Positions 36,198 to 48,729 of a DNA stretch of 64,000 nt are shown here, one piece after another. Below the pieces are notes generated by a model, which did not search any database, was not told the DNA's origin, and was given only the letters and a program-made list of their open reading frames with translations. A program made the translations under genes and the position numbers. Position 1 is the first letter of the stretch. Every line of letters begins with the position of its first letter. This DNA is from Gorsachius magnificus (taxonomy: Eukaryota; Chordata; Aves; Pelecaniformes; Ardeidae), in the NCBI GenBank assembly GCA_034008185.1, contig CM067081.1, positions 11,221,821 through 11,285,820 of the forward strand. Direction: 5' to 3'.

Positions 36198-36250
36198 GAG
36201 GAGGAGGAGGTGAAGGAGAAGAAGGAGGAGGAGGAAGAGGAGCAGGAAGG
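36198..36250 (+). repeat. Polypurine (GGA/GAA) tract
   Basis: 53 bases of G and A on the + strand interrupted only by T at 36211 and C at 36243, built from GAGGAG and GAAGGAG units. Such tracts can form triplexes and are mutation-prone. Confidence 0.8.
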
Positions 36251-36386
36251 CAAAGCTCCTGGCGGAACAGCTGGGCTGGCCAGCTCCCAGCTGAGCCCAT
36301 GGGAGTGCCAGAGCCGCCCCAAGCCAAGTGAATTATTTTGGGGTGAGAGGCATGTGGAAGAAGGTAAATAAAACAGATGACGGAAT

Positions 36387-36406
36387 AAAAAAAAAAAAAA
36401 AAAAAA
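36387..36406. repeat. Poly(A) run, 20 bases
   Basis: Uninterrupted A homopolymer preceded by GGAAT. An AATAAA lies about 20 bases upstream, but no retrocopy body is recognisable. Confidence 0.8.
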
Positions 36407-38357
36407 GATTGATTAGGGCCGTAAATTCTTATTTTTATTTCATGTATACGGGTGTTAATTTCACAGCACAGCACAGGGGTAATTTACTGCACTGATTTAT
36501 TACTTTTCTGTGCTCTGAAGAAAACAATGAATTTTAATTCAAACCATTACATTATTTTGTTTAGTGTTCCACATATATTGGACAAACCCAATAAGCTTCT
36601 TTTCAGTCTTATGTAGATTAGTCTAAGATATATTTTAACCAAATATTAACTAATTTTAACTAACATGCCGACAGACCAAATTTCACTCTTGTGCACATTG
36701 ATGTTAATGAATTTGCTCTGAAATTATGCTGGTGTGTCTGAAAAAGCCGGTTATACCTTGCTTAGTCTCTTGCTGGCACCATTTAACCAGAGGCAGACCC
36801 CTGGCACTCCCAAGATAGTACTTGCTGCAGTATTTAAGGCAGGATGCGCTAGTGGGTTTAGAAATAGCGTATGTAGGTCAGTACAGCTTTCCAGAGCAGC
36901 AACTCTCTGCCTTTGGAAGTTGTCTCTGAACTGTCACGTCTGCACCTAGACTTTGAAAGACAATGGATATTTTCATGCTGAAGTAGTATTAATATTTATA
37001 TAAGCTAATATGGGGTTAGTGAGCATCAGAATTTAATTGATATGAATGCTTCTCTTCTCAGTAGGCTGGGCTTTGCTTTTCTTTTGCGCTCCCTAAGCCA
37101 GCCGGCATAAGATCCTGCTGGGGCTGAATGCCACGTTTGCCCTGCCTTACTAAAACAGTGCTTCACCCTCCTGCCATACCTCCTGTTTTTTATGGATGCT
37201 TTTGTTTGGTTTGTCCCAGGAAATCCCCACACATGTCTTTGCTCTCACAGACTGAGAGAGATCCAGTGCTCTGCTGCTGCACTGTGTCCTGAAGTTCCTA
37301 CCCAGTGCCTCTTCTCAGCCCAGAAATCAAGGTATGCCAGAGAGAAGAGAGAAAGAAGAGTGGTTTATAGATTCAGAAGAGCACTCTTGGGACTCTACGA
37401 TAAATTCTTGTTCTCCGAGGCCCATGGTTGTCATGTGTTTTTTTCCAGCAGAGGAACAAAGATTGTTGAATACTCCAGAATTTTTCAGTTCTGCTGGGAT
37501 TTTGCAGTAGATAACCATCTCAAGGGGACACAGCTTGCTCTGGGAGGCAAACTTCAGTGATCTTGATAATCCTTTTGTTAACATTCCTGCTGTACTGTAG
37601 GTGATGCAAAAAGCCATACGGACAATGAATGGAAGTGGAGGCAACTTAGTCCCTACTACAGCCTTGCACATCTTTCAGGTTTAAACCCAAGTTGCGTTGG
37701 GCGAGGAGAAAGACTAACATGCATCCATTCTGTAAAGCAACAGGAATTTAAAACCTTCCATAATGTAATGATTAAAGGTAAATGCTGGACCATTTGAAAA
37801 GATTAAACAAAATTACTTTTTGATGACATTTCTAAGGGACTTTGGATTGGCTATCAAGTTAAATTTAGTACTACCTTGGTCCATGTGTCACTCTGTTCCT
37901 GTAAGAGGTGTTTCATGCTTTTTTTAAAAATTATTATTATTATTTTAAGTCTGTTCTTCAAGAATGGACAACTTTATGTGTTCACTCTTGACCACAGATT
38001 CTCCCTGCTCCCACCCCATCATGGAGGGCTGGCTGCTTTACTGGGGGACCTGCCTGACACTGCAGTTGATCCTGTGCGTGCTGCTCTTAATAAACTTCCT
38101 CTGAAATAAGATCTTTGGTGTTTTGTGAATGAAGGCCTTTAGCTTTTTTGGTTTTGTAGTCTAACCTGAAATCTTCCTCCAGGGTGCGTTTTAGGTGCTG
38201 TAATGATCAATTGTTGAATTTTGAGGGTGTTGCAGATCACCTCCCTCTCACTGAAGGCTCCTTCCGAAGGGCGCCTGGTGGCATCTCCCACACACGCGTT
38301 GGCCATGGAGCCCTGTTTGGCAGCTCCGTGTGCAATGGCTATGCAGATCATGTCATG

Positions 38358-38437
38358 CTTGGAATGGCAGTGTTAGGTTAGCGGTTGGACTTGATCTGAA
38401 AGGTCTTTTCCAACTTAAGCAATTCCATGGTTCTGTG
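38358..38437 (+). mobile_element. CR1 3' tail fragment, + strand
   Basis: Only about 80 bp of the CR1 3' terminus is present: TGGCAGTGTTAGGTTAGCGG, GGTTGGACTTGAT, AAAGGTCTTTTCCAACTTAA and the end ATTCCATGGTTCTGTG. It is extremely 5'-truncated. A small deletion removes part of GATGATCTT. Confidence 0.88.
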
Positions 38438-41400
38438 CTCACTGCCATTCATTCACTGTCAGTGTCCCTGCATCTCAGTTGACCCGACCAAGACCTTGGA
38501 CAGAAGAAAAAAACATTGATTGTAGGGCTCTCCAATCGAAGGTGAATTGGAGGAATTGGTCCCCCTTCCTTCTATGGCCTTTAAAGCTGTTTGTACAAAT
38601 GCTGAGTTCACCAACAGTTGTGGAGTCCAGCCCAATGTATCTGTCAGTGGTATGTAACTACCCATAACTAATACAGATTTTTACAATGTAATTCCCTTAA
38701 GCACATTAACTGGCTTCCACTTTCTGTAATTTATGTTGTATCAACACATGCTAAACGATCTACTCTCTTTTCTTTCACTTCTCAGTAGTATTTAAAAGCG
38801 TGTCTCTTAATGACTTCTTTATAATATGCTCACTGTTAAAAATCGAGCTTCTGAGCATTTTAAAAGCTTTAATTTCTGCTTTGGGATGGCTCATTCTTTA
38901 CTAGACACCGTGTTTCCAGTGGTTTGAGCCCAGGCTTAGAAGCTAGCAAATCAAAGGACCATGGATGCTGGAGTTACATGCTTAATAGCAGGGGGACCTA
39001 GAAGCCTGCTAGGCACTGTACAGCATGTTACACAAAGTCCCTGCCTTGAGGAACTTGTCATAATAACAATAATAATAGTAATAATTAAGAAAAAAGAGGG
39101 GAAAAAACAAAAAATCAGGGAGGAAAGGATGTAAATCATCAAGTCTATCTGCTTGCCAGTGTATGTTTATTCCCCGGAGTAAATTTTCAATTAACTCCTA
39201 AGCTGCAGCCCAGCAGTGACACAAACTCTTCTTTTGACTTTGAGTCACTGTTGTTCTTTTTTTTTTTATGTAAGTGGGAATATTTTCTTACCCATGTGAT
39301 TTCCCTGGAAATTAATTCACAGTAGACAGTTTGCAGATCAAATAGGCTCTGGAAATACAAGCTATTGATTTTTCAGGCATCTCAGCATTAATAGACATCC
39401 ACGCACAGCCATGTATTCGTAGGCATATAAAAACAAAGAGGAGTATCACTTCTGAAATGGTAGGATGAAGAGGAATACAAAATCTTTTTAGATTAAATAA
39501 GTATAGTCTAGTGGCCAGACCACTGATTCCACTGAAAGTGAGAAAATTTGGGCTCAGCCAGCCCATCTCTTCCCTCCCATCTCCTGGAGATTCCCTCCTT
39601 ACTCTGTATGCCTTATCTGTGGAGGGGATAAAGGTGTGAGCTGTGTCACCTTAGCTGAGGCTACAGTAATGCTGCTATTAATAAAATAATAAATCCAGCT
39701 TTATCATCTCTCTTGAACAGACCTGATTTCTGCTAGCAGTGGGTTTTTATTCGTGAAGCACTGAATACAGTTGAGATTGCCGGATGTCTCTGGTATTGAG
39801 TGCCTCTTTTAAAGTGGCATTAAAATATACAATGCTGCTCATAAATGCCATTTCTTTATAATCAGCAGATTTAAACATGGCTTATAGAAATTTTAACCTT
39901 TCTTTAGATCTCCATGATGACCTTTTTAGTCTTCTTTCACAGTAAGAAGCTTCGGGAGTATTCCCATTGCCTGGACTGGACCATTGTGTCCTCACTTATT
40001 CAATGCAACATCAGTTTTTAACCTGAACTCCCCATTTGCTTCAGTTGTGTCTGAAAGGCAATGGCGAGGCAAGGGCCAGTGAGTCAGTGTTTCCTGATGA
40101 AGAAGGTTACTGCCTGATAGCCAAAAAGCTCCCTCCTGTCCTGCGCCACCACCACCAATTCTGAAACAGCAAGAATTTTGCCAGTAATCCCATAAATCTA
40201 CATTGTTGTACATTACAGGAATCATTTATTATTTTCAAAAACATCAGCAGAGCATATCTTCTGTCCTGTTCAGAAATAATTTTGGCTATCAGCTTAGCTG
40301 TGAAACTAATTTTTCTACCTCATCTGTCAGTCCAGTTTGTTCATAAATTTCCAGAAGCCATGACAAGTCAAAACCGGTCAAAAAACCATCTGTTGTATGG
40401 TGTACTATTTCTTCGCTAATTTGTAACTAGGGCTGTTGCATTCACTTCCAGGTAGTCAAGTAGTCTGGATAGAATTAATATCAACGACAGAAGCATAACT
40501 GAGATTACTGGGTGAAACTGTGTACCGCAAGTACTGAGCCGCAGCCCTGTTTAATGCATGCGCAATGCACATGCTGTGGATACCTGTCATACCCTGCCCT
40601 ACATTATTATGATAATAGCATTGAGTGCCCCTGCGTTACAGTAATTGCTTATGGTCCAAGCCTAAACTGTGGCAGGAGGAATTAAATTGGTGAGCTAGGG
40701 ATGCTGAGATGTGGAGCCCGTGAGCATGGCGTTCGTGCAGGGATGGAGGTCTGGAGAGGGAGCTGCCAGGGAGGAAAATAAATCTGTGTTGTTAGCCCAG
40801 AGGAGGTGAAGGCTTGGGGTGGGGAGAGTTGATGTTGGGTTTTTTCTTACTATTTCTTACTGGTTTTTAATCAATCTATGTAACTTGCATTTAGCTTTTG
40901 CTCAACAGTCAAAGGTGCTACACCTGTCTGTGATGTTGGACCCTGCAAATCCCAAAATTGAATGAGCATTTTTCCCTTTTTCTCAGTTCCATTGAATACA
41001 CTCATATCGTCATCTTAGGGCAGGCACTTTTAAGGACTTGAATGGTGTATCTTCACCTTATTGTGTGAGCGCTTTCTAATCTCTCTTCGTGGATGGGAAG
41101 TTAGAAGCAAGGACTGTACAAACAAAGATGGAGATATTTCCTGTCTGAGAGAATGAGATTGACCTATGCTGCATGTGAATATTAAAAAATAAAAATAGAT
41201 AGGAAATGGCAATAAGAAGAGAAGGCAACCATAAAGACAGGTGTGTTTGCATAAGCCATCAGGATGTCAGTAATCACCATCTATTAATTCTTCTCTGTCT
41301 TGCTTCACATAGGAGGTTGTGTCAACATCTGCTAAACCTCCAAAGCCTCGTCACCTCTCGGTGCCGCTGAACCTGTCTGTTCAAAAATTAAAGTTAACAG

Positions 41401-42145
41401 CAGATTTGTGTTATTTTTCCTCTTCTCTTTCTGACTCTCTGTCTCCATCAGAGTTACGCTGTTGTAACCAAAGATAATTATTTTCTGTGAAATTACTCTC
41501 CCCTCTCTTTCCCCCTTCCCTTTATGTTAATGAGAGTGCTTTTCTCTCCCTGAGAAGATTGACACAACTTCTTTGAAGTTAATAGTGCTGTTCCCAGTTC
41601 TTGCCAGTTAAATATGTGACCTTATCTGTATAATTGTACAGATCGCATCGCCATATGTCTAGACGCACAGAGCTTAATTTAACAGGAGATGTATATGTAT
41701 AAAAATAAAGCAGTATCCGGGGGTTAAATATCGGAAGACCCCCCTAATCACAGCTTTCATGTTATACATAACGTTCTGCAGAGCTCTAAGAGCTCTGAAG
41801 TTAGATCTTAAAAAACATCTCCCCTCAAGGGACCCTGCTCTTGTAATCTTGTTTTTGCACTGATCATCATGTGGCTTCTGCTATGCCTGTAGTTCCCTCA
41901 CCTGTTGCACTTAGATGGTTTCTCTTTCCATGGTAGCCAATTCACACTGTGGTAAGGTAGAGCAGCACCATCATTCCTTCTTTAACAAGTAGGGAACTGA
42001 GGCTAAGGGAGCAGCATAACTCATCTTATGCTGGTAATAAAGATTTGGTCTTAAATTGCCTTCAAAGCCACTGGCCACATGTAATGCAAAGCCTTACTGG
42101 CACAGGTCCAGCCCAGCCTGCCCTGCTTATCATGGCCTGTGCCGA
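38438..42145 (+). other. FAT3 intron: no gene seen
   Basis: AT-rich intron with an AATAAT simple repeat at about 39061-39087. No exon, RNA gene or mobile element is recognised. Confidence 0.55.
39061..39087. repeat. AAT-type simple repeat
   Basis: Imperfect AATAAC/AATAAT/AGTAATAAT units. Confidence 0.65.
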
Positions 42146-43080
42146 TATGGACAAGAGAATCAAGTGCACCCTCCATAAGTTTGCAGGTGACACCTAACTG
42201 GGTGGGAGTGTCGATCTGCTCGATGGGAGGAGGGCTTTGCAGAGGGACCTGGACAGGTTGGATCAACAAGGCCAAGTGCCGGGTCCTGCACTTTGGTCAC
42301 AACAACCCCATGCAGCGCTACAGGCTTGGGGAAGAGTGGCTGGAGAGCTGCCTGGTGGAAAAAGACCTGGGGGTACTGATTGACAGCCGGCTGAATATGA
42401 GCCAGCAGTGTGCCCAGGTGGCCAAGAAGGCCAATGGCATCCTGGCTTGTATCAGGAATAGTGTGGCCAGCAGGAGCAGGGCAGTGATCGTGCTCCTGTA
42501 CTCGGCACTGGTGAGGCTGCACCTCAAATACTGTGTTCAGTTTTGGGCCCCTCACTACAGGAAAGACGTTGCGTTGCTGGAACATGTCCAGAGGAGAGCA
42601 ACCAAGCTGGTGAGGGGTCTGGAGCACAAGGCTGATGAGGAGCAGCTGAGGGAACTGGGGTGGTTCAGCCTGGAGCAGAGGAGGCTGAGGGGAGACCTGA
42701 TTGCCCTCTACAGCTCGATGATCTTAAAGGTCTTTTCCAACCAAAGTGATTCTAACTGCCTGAAAGGAGGGTGTAGTGAGGTGGGGGTCGGTCTCTTCTC
42801 CCTAGTAACGAGCGATAGGATGAGGGGAAATGGCCTCAAGTTGTACCAGGGAGGTGTAGATTAGATATTAGAAAATACTTCTTCACTGAAAGGGTTGTCA
42901 AGCATTGGAACGGGCTGCCCATGGAAGTGGTCGAGTCCCCATCCGTGCAGGTATTTAAAAGCTGGGCAGACATGGTGCTTAGGGACATGGTTTAGTGGTG
43001 GAATGACAGTGTTACGTTAATGGTTGGACTTGATGATCTTAAAGGTCTTTTCCAACCTAGACAATTCTATGATTCTGTGA
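42146..43080 (+). mobile_element. CR1 LINE, 5'-truncated, + strand, with embedded CR1 tail
   Basis: It starts near the reverse-transcriptase motif C region, where the FADD box reads FAGD followed by a stop, and ends at CAATTCTATGATTCTGTGAT. Around 42263 about 30 bases are missing (GGATCAACAAGGCC joins two separated parts). The rest of the ORF2 C-terminal frame is open from about 42267 to 42862, ending just before GATATTAG. At 42713-42754 a second CR1 3' tail is inserted in frame. The copy is inactive. Confidence 0.92.
42713..42754 (+). mobile_element. 42-bp CR1 3' tail inside another CR1
   Basis: GCTCGATGATCTTAAAGG, TCTTTTCCAACC and AAAGTGATTCTA are the CR1 3' terminal sequence. They sit between CCCTCTACA and ACTGCCTGAAAGGAGG, which are adjacent in normal CR1 ORF2 (compare the reverse complement at about 53500-53520). 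The 42 bases add 14 codons without shifting the frame. Confidence 0.8.
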
Positions 43081-44510
43081 TAAACCCCTTCTCCATCAGG
43101 CTAACGCAGGCGCAGCCCTGGGCAACTTGTCTGATGCTGTCATGGAGCAAGGAGGCAAACCCAGAGCCTTGAAGTCCCAGGCTTCCTCTGAATAATCGTA
43201 CTCTTTCTTTCCCAATATTACATTTACTTGTACTTACTGTGCGAGAACATGTTTGCTTGTTGCATCCTGTAAATGTCATGATCTGCTGTGGGTTTGTTGT
43301 CTTCTAAGAGAAATTTCATGTTTTTTTCAGATGAGTTATGTGCGAGGAATCTGTGCTGCAGTCATCTATTTGTATGGTAATTAGCAAGTAGCTTTTCAGA
43401 TCTTGAAGGTATTTGGTTTCAAAACTGAGTATTATTTTGTGAACTTTAACTTCACAACAGCATATGAACGGCAGTGCATTCACAATTTTTTTTAATGTAG
43501 CCAAAATACCCAAAAGGTAAATGTAAGTCTGCTCTGCAAGGGAATATTTTGGCTATAATTAATTTTGCTTCCATTCACCATATGCTTGTATTTTCTGACC
43601 TTCATTTGAATCGCAGACACTATGTAATAAAATGTGCGGTATTAAAAAAAAAAAAGTTACTTAAAGAAGCACAGGTGCTTATGGTACTACAGCTTCAGCT
43701 GAATGATACGACTAGTGCTGCCTACAAATTTGACCAACTTATCCTTAAGAAGATATTATAACAGAAAAATGCTGTCATTGCTCAAAGATGTTCAAGTTAT
43801 TTTTGTTAATGTGAGAACACGGTGGGTTTTTTAAATCTTTGAAGAAATGCATGCCCATCTCTTATATTATTCAGAGAGATCCTTTAGGAGAGGCAACCAG
43901 GGATGGAGAATTTTCTCTTTTTCCTTATTATTCTGTGTGTTTGAGGCAGTTCTTTAGATAGCACCTGGGAACGTACTACAAATGAATAGGTAATTCAAAT
44001 GAATACAAATTTGAACACAAAGAATAATTGTTGCTAAATTTAATTTATTGAGTAGGTGTGAATTTGATTGATTAAACAGAAAATAAACATACACAAGATT
44101 ACCCAAAGTAGGTGCAGGGGTAGAAAAATGTTAGATGGTATTAACAGCTTAGAAATGTGTGATGCTGTATTTTCCAAGTATGTCTATAATTTCTTAGGGG
44201 ATTTCTCTCAGGTTTTTTATTTCTTTCTTATAACACTTAATGTAATCCAAACTGATTAAGGGAATGTTATGTATTAAAGGAGAAAAAATAAAGCAACCGC
44301 ATGACCAAAATCAACACTAGAGCAGTCTGCTAGGGCAAACTGCAGCTTGGCCTCAGTAAGATGCTCATGACCTGAATTTGTATGTGTGGACACCCCTTGG
44401 CTCGAGTTGGGTTTGTTTGCTGAGCGTTGCACAGCCTGGCATCGGAGCAGCAAACTGGTGGGATTTAGATAGGGTCCTTTCTTGGTCATCTGGATGGAGG
44501 GGCTTCACCC

Positions 44511-44560
44511 TGTTGTGGTTTAAAAAAGAAATTAACTCTATCCCAGCTGAAACCAGGACA
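44511..44560. mobile_element. Possible heavily deleted LTR remnant
   Basis: The stretch begins TGTTGTGGTTTAA and ends CCCAGCTGAAACCAGGACA, so it has TG...CA ends. In my memory both words are typical of termini of avian endogenous retrovirus LTRs. Flanks are CACCC and CCACC, too low in complexity to prove a target duplication. Only 50 bp remains, so the call is tentative. Confidence 0.35.
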
Positions 44561-45184
44561 CCACCCCCCCCCAGCTCGTGAGCTCAGCTCCAGTCTGTTG
44601 GTTCCTCCCCTCCTCCTGCTACCTGGTGTGGAGGAGGGAGGATCTCAAGGGCTTTTTATTCATTCAGCCTGCAGGAAGAAGCTTCCTCTCCAGCTCCAGA
44701 GCTTCTGTTTTGACTTTCTGCTTGGAGTCGTCGTGCAGAAAGCTGGGGTTTTACAAACACCCTGCAAGGCACCAGCCTATCCTCTTTACCTGGCTGCCCT
44801 GTTAACAGCAGACGTGCAGCACTGAGAATGTAATAAAAGATTTAATGGGAAGACAAAAATGCCAGAGAAGGGAAAACTTCTGCAGAGAGAGTTGTCATTT
44901 TTGCCTATAAACAAACATAAGGAAAAGAGATGAAAACATGAAGAAAATAATGTATATTTTGTTGAGCTGACTGTATAAAGACTGATGCATCACACAGAAA
45001 ATACTCCATGTTCACACCTGTGAACTGTGCGTGGACTTGGCTTTTGTCATCGTGAATGCTCACCCTCCCGTCTGACAGTGCCTTTGGGTAAAAAAAAAAA
45101 CAAAAACAACCCAGAAACATATCTCCAGGATACCTTAATTTCTTCACATTGAGTCCTGCAAGAAAAGGAAGAGGGATTGTCGGG

Positions 45185-45217
45185 TTTTTTGTTTGGGTTT
45201 TTTTTCTTTTTTTTTCA
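45185..45217. repeat. T-rich simple repeat
   Basis: T runs interrupted by GTTTGGG and C. Confidence 0.65.
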
Positions 45218-47692
45218 TTTAGTAATTAAAAATAATTCAGAGCTAAGAACTCGGTGAAGAAAAGCAAAACCTTTTCTGCCTTTTGGTAAGCTGAAATGAT
45301 GGCTTATTTTTTTATTATTTATTTGCAATATTGTGGCACCTTTGTAGCCGCAGTCAGGAGGCGGCCCCCTGCTGTGCTTGGCAGGGTAAGTGGAGTAAAA
45401 GATGATTGCTGCACCAAAAAGCTCGCAGTTTAAGGGGAGCTGGAGACAACAGATGGGAAAAAGCAGATGGGGATGTGGCAGAAAAACAAGGCAGTACTGA
45501 TCAGCACTAAATTTGTTCCTGGGCATTCTTAGTGTGAGAAAGAGCGGAGACCAGGCTTTTAAAGTCAAGGAGTGGGCAGTTTCGTCCCTGCCTGGCAACG
45601 TGCTGGCGTGCCCCTGTGTGCCGTAGGCTTCATCCTGGGGCTGCAGCTTCTGGTTTCTTGGATAGCTGGAAGGGAGGGGGTGCAAGGCATTTGCCCAAAA
45701 TTGTATAAAGAATGTATATCCTTCAGCTATACCTATAGAGAGATTTCCCCACCTCTACCTGAGATATGTGTGTGTCTATATAATATTTAATTTATATATA
45801 TTTTTATTCAAAATTTTTCACAAGTTGCAAAGGGTTGTTTTTTTTTTATTATTATTTTACATTTTTTCAAATTAAAGGATTTTTCAGCAAGAACATTCAA
45901 AGTGGATTTTTTTTTTTATTTTTCCTTTAGTGGCATGTATAAAGTTTAGGGGGTTTCCCTGCTCTTCTCTTCTTTTCCATTTTCATGAGAAACGAAGGAC
46001 AGTGACAGGCTTACAGTAAAAGGGCTTAGCTGCTGTTTCACTGGGATGTGAGGGCAGAGGCACCTAGGAAGGCTGAACTTTTCAAACACAGTGTCCAGCT
46101 GTGCTCCAGAAAGGTGAAATTCCTTTATATTCTGGGAAAGCTGGCTACTCTCCTCACCATAGTTAAAAAATAAAATATCTAATGGAGCATCCCCATCCCT
46201 TCCTCCTACACCGTAGCTCAAGGGGTTTTGTAGAGGGGATTTAAGAGAGAGACCTGATGTCTACAGCCAGGGTAGGATCCAGGAAGGCATCTGGGTACCC
46301 GATTTCTTGTTGATAACGGTGTGTGTGTGCCAAAGTTAGATCCTAAATTTTCTTCAGCTGCCTCCCTGTATAGGCAGTGGGACTCACTGTTAAGTGATGA
46401 AGTCAGACGTTTAGAGCCAGATTCTCATCTCCTTTCCAAGCGTGTCTGGATCCTGTGTCAAGCCATCTACTCAAGAGAATCACATCACTGGGGTTCTCAA
46501 TCACCTTTTTGAAAACCTAAAATTCGCACTACCTTACCATGAGGAGCTGAAGAAATTCAGCCTGTGAAATTTGTCATGAAAAATTTAAGAGGTGATGCCT
46601 TCATAGTTTGTGTATGCCTACATGGGGATGGGATTTCTGACAAAAGTTGCCTTTCATCTAACAGATAAAAGGCATAAAAGTCAGTGGAAGGTGAAGTTAG
46701 AGAAATTCAGACTAGAAATAATATTTTTGTGGCTCAGGATAATTTTAGCTGTAAAGGCTCTATTCCAAAGTTATGGTCCAGACACAGGAGCTGAGCAGTG
46801 AAATTCCCTGGGCATTGCTATCCAGGAGCTCAAAATAGGTGATCTGGTCTGGACTAAAAACCTATTAATGCATAATGAACCATATTTAAGCCAAAAATGA
46901 CCATAGCAGGAGAGGGACTCTATGGCAGAGCCCCGTTTTGCACAGAAAGCTGGGAGGAAAGGCCGTGTCTCTTCTGGGAATGGGTAATGTATATTCAAGT
47001 AGTGATGTTCCTGTGTATTCCTGTATTCCTGCTCAGGGTTTCTTGAATGCCTCGCAGTGTTACAAATAAATCAACAAAAGAAAAAGTTTGTTGTATATGT
47101 ATTCCTATGGTGCTTCTAACAAGATGGGAATAAGAAAACATTAACACCAACTTGCCTCACATATGAAACATGATTTTCTTGTTGCAGCACAGCTGGAACA
47201 TTTGCAGACCACGTTCATTTTAAATCACTCTCACTGACAGAGCTTTTCAGACTCTTCTTGTTACAAATTTTTGGATTAAAAAGTTTCCTATCTGTTACAG
47301 AACAGCAATAAGCACATTCAGCGAGGTGCGTGGTAGGAGTGACTTGTTCCATTTCTGGGGGCATGTAATATTTTATCATCTTGCAGCCTTCCTGCAATTT
47401 GGTATGCTGAGAGAAATTAATTTACAATATTTAATTTTCAATAATTATTCAAGCATATATAACTACAGACATTTACAGTATGTAGTAAACAGATGGATTA
47501 GCAATTGTGCATGTCATTAGAAATTACGCTTAAAATACAAAAGTGCACTTGAATATTCAGTTTCTTTTAAAAAGAAAAAAAGGTATAAATGCAACTGTGA
47601 GTGCCTCAGAAATGGTTTATAAAGTCCACAGTGTGCCCTTCCTGAGTCTTTGCCAAAAATATTCACTGATTGCAATTGCAAGTTGTGTATAC

Positions 47693-47715
47693 TTTTTTTT
47701 TTTTTAAAAAAAAAA
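47693..47715. repeat. T13/A10 homopolymer palindrome
   Basis: Thirteen T followed directly by ten A, a perfect self-complementary stretch with no spacer. Confidence 0.8.
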
Positions 47716-48729
47716 GAAGATAAGACTACAAATTGTTCCAATCTGGTGGTATTTTCCTTGCTGGTGTGGTTTCAGAATCACAGCAGGATCACTTTTCCCA
47801 CCCTCCAAACAGAGACATCTCCTCTCCATCACTGCATCCATGCTCTTGGTGGTGTGAAACCGGGCACACTGCGCTGTACCAGCTCCCACCCGGCACCCGC
47901 TCCTCAGCCCTACATTTTCTGGAGGTCCACTTGAGTCATGACACTTGAGAAACGATTTTGTTAGGACAAGATAAATCTTTCCCAGAAATTGTGGAACTGT
48001 CAGGACTTGAAAGAACCATAAATGAATAACAGCCTGATCCTATTACTTCAGAGTTTATCCTTTCCCCACCTTGCATTGTGTTGCAATCTCTCATTCTCTT
48101 CGGTCAAAACTGATTTGCGGGATAGATGGCACAGCGACCCCAGGTAAAATCATAAAAAAAAGCCTGTGAATGATTTTTAGAAGTGGCTTTTGAGAATCCA
48201 TTTTGGATGCCCTTGAAAATATATACTTCCCAGGTTTCCGCGTGGCCTCGTAATGTAGCTCCTGGGTTGAATGTTTTGGTGCTGTGCACTTGGCACTTAC
48301 ACCAGGCTGTTTAGGTCTACACTGGAGCTGGTGTAGAAGAACCTCAACTTCATTTTCTCTGCTAATTTAATCTTTAAAAACAAGCAACAAACCCCACTCT
48401 TTTGTCTCATGGATACTTTTGAAAAAGTGACTATAATTGTGCTGTAACACCTTCAAGGAATGAGTTTTATCCTGCTCTCAGTGAAATCAATGGGATTTCT
48501 GCCATTGCTGCAGATGGGTGTGGGATTGAACCCTTAGTGATTGCCTGAGTGTGAAATGAGAAAATATATTTAGCTGGGTTCATATGAAACTATTAGAGAC
48601 AAATTCTCATCTAAGATAACAGTTGGAGCTAATTTCCATGGCCTTCCAGCATATTGACCATCAATCATGACATGAGTATGAAACACCCCTTTCTCCCGTA
48701 TATATTTCCTCCCTTTAAGGGGATTATAA

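Larger units (their letters stand above)
31744..38357 (+). other. FAT3 intron after the exon: no further exon seen
   Basis: I looked for the next FAT3 exon, which should encode the rest of this cadherin repeat with another D-x-N-D-N linker, and found none. A 224-codon open frame at 34420-35094 is not recognisable and lies in a locally GC-richer stretch. Near 32105-32150 is a fragment resembling an old amniote repeat. Confidence 0.6.
43081..48729 (+). other. FAT3 intron: no gene seen
   Basis: Intron with T-rich runs (45185-45217, 45838-45917) and a T13/A10 palindrome at 47693-47715. A 50-bp stretch at 44511-44560 looks like joined LTR ends (separate entry). No coding exon is recognised. Confidence 0.55.

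Noticed and set aside
36361..36406. AATAAA plus A20 as the 3' end of a processed pseudogene
   Set aside because: No upstream sequence resembles a known transcript, and homopolymer A runs are common in introns.
41985..42015. GGGAACTGAGGCTAAGGGAGC as a MIR-like SINE
   Set aside because: The resemblance covers only about 25 bases and cannot be told from chance without a sensitive search.
42139..42864. 241-codon open frame as a gene
   Set aside because: It is the remaining C-terminal part of CR1 ORF2 in a truncated, deleted copy, so it is annotated as a mobile element.
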